Positions 61,885 to 64,000 of a stretch of DNA of 64,000 bases are shown piece by piece. Every line of letters begins with the position of its first letter. The first letter of the stretch is position 1. This stretch comes from Abyssibacter profundi (GTDB lineage Bacteria; Pseudomonadota; Gammaproteobacteria; Nevskiales; OUC007). Where the stretch lies: positions 62,001-126,000 of the forward strand of contig NZ_QEQK01000012.1 in the NCBI RefSeq assembly GCF_003151135.1, in the 5' to 3' direction. The notes beneath the pieces are model-generated. The model was not told where the DNA came from and did not search any database. It saw only the letters and a program-made list of their open reading frames with translations. Made by a program: the position numbers and the translations under genes.

Positions 61885-63645
61885 TCAGCCCGCCGCGCCT
61901 GCCAAACGCATGAAGGCAACCAGCACGCCCACCAATGATTCACCGGCGACCAGCCCAGCCGCCAGCACGATGACGAACCGTGCCGACCAGGCTGGCGCGA
62001 TGGCTGTCGCCACTGCGGCGGCCATCGAACCCAGAAACAAGCTGATCGAGTTCGACGCCGGAATCACGAACGCCAAACCCGCCGCAGGCGCGCTCGGCGC
62101 CAGGCGACTCAGCACCGCTGGGCCCATCGCCCGCATGATCGCCAGCAGCACGCCCAGCGCTGCCGCCAGGCCCATGGCTGGCAGGGCGCCATCCGGTACG
62201 GCTGACAAACCGCCGGACAAGACCTCGGCCACGGCCTTCCAGGTCACCACAGCGGGTGCTGGCCACTCGGCCGTGATCAGCATGGCCTTCGGGTCCGGTA
62301 TAAGCGCCAGGTAGGCCAGCGAACCCACCACGCTACCGGTCAGAATACCGAACAGCTGGGCCGTGACCTGAAGGCGCGGTGTGGCGCCAACCAGATGACC
62401 CGTCTTGAGATCATTCAGCAGGTCAGCGCACTGACCCGCCGCGCCACCCGCCACATTGGCCGTCATCAGGTTGGCCGTCAGATTGGCCGGCGCCAATACG
62501 CCAAAGCTCAGTTGGGACACCTTGCCCAGGGCGCCGATGGGCGGGATGCCGGTTTCGCCCACGACGCGCGCGGCCACCACGGCCAGGGCGTAGGCCAGCA
62601 ACACCGCCAACACGGCCACCCAGATGGCGATATCGAACAAGGCCACCTGGGCGACCACTGCCAGCAGCAGCGTCGCGGCGAACGCCAGCCAGAACGCCTG
62701 CCGGGAGATGGGCTGATCGACCGCTGACCGTGACGCGGCGGTCTGGTTGGGTGTCCGGCGGCGCGACCAGATGGCCAGCCCGAACGCCGTGAGCGACGCC
62801 GAAACCATCAACGCCACACCCGGCCAGAGCAGCCACTCCACCAGTGCCGGATACCAGAACGCCGCGTCTTGCGCCGGCAGGACCACGGCCTGGCGTGCCA
62901 GCAGCACGGGCGCGATGACCGCCCAAGCCAGCACCGCGCCGATCAATAACGACAGGCCGGCTCGCAAGCCGATGATGGCGCCAAACCCCACCAGGAGCAG
63001 CGACGGGTCCAGCGCGAAACCTAGCTGGCCACCGCCCAGAGTCCGGCCCGCCATGGCGCCGCTGCCCGAGAGTTGAAACGGCAGCGGCCAGGCACGAATC
63101 CAGCCGCTGAATGTCTCCACCAGCTTCACCGCTCCGGACACCATCAAAGCGGCGACCAGCATGCGCACCCTGGCTGCCGCCTCGGCGCCACGGGCGTAAA
63201 TTTGCTGGACGGTTTCTGCCGTGGCCACGCCAGCGGGGAAGGTCAGCTGCTCGACCACCAGCAACTGCCGGCGCATCGAGACCGCAACACTCACGCCCAG
63301 AAGACTGACCACCGCGACCCAGACGATCAGCCACTGCAACGGCAATGTCTGGCCCGTGAGTAAGGCCAGGGCGGGAATGGGGGCCACCAGCCCGCCGGAA
63401 ATGATCGACGCCGCGGATGAGGCCGTGGTCTGATTGATGTTGTTTTCGAGCAATCCCCAGCGACGGGCCCCCAGCGGCGCCATCGCCAGATTCCAAAATC
63501 CGTACGACAGCAGCGCTGCGACGATGGACATGTTGAACGACCAACCGATCTTGAGACCGGAATAGACGTTGCACGGCGTCAGGATCGCGCCCAGCACCAT
63601 GCCGGTGAGCACGCTGCGCCGGGTGAGTTCACGTGCGGGGCTCAC
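61885..63645 (-). CDS. OPT-superfamily transporter
   Basis: 586 residues from a GTG at 63645 (MSPARELTRRSVLTGMVLGA). About 14 hydrophobic helices. OPT family features: ILTPCNVYSGLKIGWSFNMS near the N-terminus, NNINQTTASSAASIISGGLV, LTFPAGVATAETVQQI, GLRAGLSLLIGA, ARVVGETGIPPIGALGKVSQ and NLMTANVAGGAAGQCADLLNDLKTGHLVGA. Exports or imports peptides or metal chelates with H+; substrate not evident. Lies 17 bp downstream of the HIT gene and probably cotranscribed. Confidence 0.92.
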   Translation of the reverse strand: MSPARELTRRSVLTGMVLGAILTPCNVYSGLKIGWSFNMSIVAALLSYGFWNLAMAPLGARRWGLLENNINQTTASSAASIISGGLVAPIPALALLTGQTLPLQWLIVWVAVVSLLGVSVAVSMRRQLLVVEQLTFPAGVATAETVQQIYARGAEAAARVRMLVAALMVSGAVKLVETFSGWIRAWPLPFQLSGSGAMAGRTLGGGQLGFALDPSLLLVGFGAIIGLRAGLSLLIGAVLAWAVIAPVLLARQAVVLPAQDAAFWYPALVEWLLWPGVALMVSASLTAFGLAIWSRRRTPNQTAASRSAVDQPISRQAFWLAFAATLLLAVVAQVALFDIAIWVAVLAVLLAYALAVVAARVVGETGIPPIGALGKVSQLSFGVLAPANLTANLMTANVAGGAAGQCADLLNDLKTGHLVGATPRLQVTAQLFGILTGSVVGSLAYLALIPDPKAMLITAEWPAPAVVTWKAVAEVLSGGLSAVPDGALPAMGLAAALGVLLAIMRAMGPAVLSRLAPSAPAAGLAFVIPASNSISLFLGSMAAAVATAIAPAWSARFVIVLAAGLVAGESLVGVLVAFMRLAGAAG

Positions 63646-63661
63646 AGGGCGTTGCGGCCGA

Positions 63662-64000
63662 TTAGGAACGCGCCATCATCCAGCTGACGGGGAGATTGGA
63701 TCGCAGGCGATCCAGCTCGTCCCCCAGCGCCTGCCGCGAGTAGGGCCGTGCCGACCCCTGACCCCAGACTGGCCCGGGCCAGGCGCTGTCGCCATCGTTA
63801 CGGGCGATGACATGCACATGTAGCTGGGGCACGACATTCCCCAATGCACCCACATTGAGTTTGTCGGCGTGGTAGAGCCGAGTCAGTACGCGACCGGTGT
63901 CGGTCACCTCACGCCACAACAACGTCTGAGCACCCTCAGCGAGGTCATGCACCTCGACAACATCCGCCACACGCGGGATGAGGATAAGCCAGGGATAGCG
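63662..64000 (-). CDS. HIT-family nucleotide hydrolase/transferase, partial
   Basis: The reading frame runs off the right edge of the window: RYPWLILIPRVADVVEVHDL lies before any start, as in other HIT proteins (YPWLILVPR). The histidine triad reads QLHVHVIAR (HxHxH-like, first His in LHVHV), preceded by LYHADKLNVGALGNVVP. Binds and cleaves dinucleoside polyphosphates or nucleotide conjugates; exact activity unknown. About 112 residues visible; the N-terminus is missing. Confidence 0.9.
   Translation of the reverse strand, partial: RYPWLILIPRVADVVEVHDLAEGAQTLLWREVTDTGRVLTRLYHADKLNVGALGNVVPQLHVHVIARNDGDSAWPGPVWGQGSARPYSRQALGDELDRLRSNLPVSWMMARS

Noticed and set aside
62423-63574. 383-codon minus-strand frame overlapping the OPT gene in another frame
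   Set aside because: The OPT frame encodes clear membrane helices; this one is Gly/Arg-rich noise.
1-64000. tRNA, rRNA, CRISPR arrays and riboswitches
   Set aside because: None recognised by eye; the cloverleaf elements are not tRNAs, since they are too long and lack anticodon-arm and T-arm consensus sequences.

Overview
The window is GC-rich DNA with tightly packed genes from a Gram-negative bacterium, most likely a gammaproteobacterium. The evidence is the conserved block topA-tsaC-hemF / smg-dprA-tsaP // def-fmt-rsmB-trkA-trkH (the Pseudomonas-type arrangement), a kinase-fold homoserine kinase of the ThrB2 type, two TonB-dependent receptors, an S8 protease with a GlyGly-CTERM-like tail, and a Pseudomonas-style hut cluster using HutF plus HutG. 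The order cannot be fixed from sequence alone; Nevskiales, Salinisphaerales or Xanthomonadales-like lineages would fit. I saw no rRNA, tRNA, CRISPR array or transposase gene.

Layout. 1-3.5 kb: 5' end of an OxyR-like LysR regulator and a secreted subtilisin. 3.7-10.7 kb (minus): hemF, tsaC, topA, smg, dprA, tsaP. 10.8-18.6 kb (plus): def, fmt, rsmB, trkA, trkH, a small TPR protein, thrB, a GST. 18.6-24.3 kb: a TonB receptor, divergent from a three-gene operon of exported redox/PLP proteins (cytochrome c, FAD oxidase, alanine-racemase-fold enzyme). 24.3-29.8 kb: CheB-CheR fusion, two small unknown proteins, a UvrD-family helicase. 30.2-33.6 kb: MerR regulator plus NAD(P)H oxidoreductase with a clear MerR operator, and ahpC-ahpF with a strong terminator and a candidate OxyR site. 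33.9-37.1 kb: VWA lipoprotein / membrane protein / ECF sigma operon. 37.0-45.9 kb (minus): a 1411-residue CheB-CheR-PAS-GGDEF-EAL protein and a TonB receptor/YfiR-like/GGDEF-EAL operon. 46.1-50.4 kb: trhO, GST, a disrupted styrene-oxide-isomerase-like gene, a TetR regulator, a hydrolase. 50.4-53.3 kb: DUF1501/DUF1800 pair. 53.4-60.7 kb: complete histidine utilisation cluster. 60.7-64 kb: PAS histidine kinase, OPT transporter, partial HIT protein.

The most unusual structure is a pair of related non-coding elements (340 bp at 29833 and 268 bp at 47744), in opposite orientation and about 17.6 kb apart. Each has terminal inverted repeats of about 31 bp that enclose two long hairpins. The two hairpin loops carry diverged, inverted versions of the same motif, so the whole element can fold as a cloverleaf. 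One copy sits between the stop codons of two convergent genes. The other has cut the last membrane helix off a styrene-oxide-isomerase-like protein, and its own end supplies the new stop codon. The longer copy carries an extra 72-bp hairpin cassette.

Functional themes are oxidative stress (OxyR-like, AhpCF, MerR/oxidoreductase, two GSTs), c-di-GMP and chemosensory-type signalling (two CheB-CheR fusions, two GGDEF/EAL proteins, a YfiR-like regulator) and histidine catabolism.
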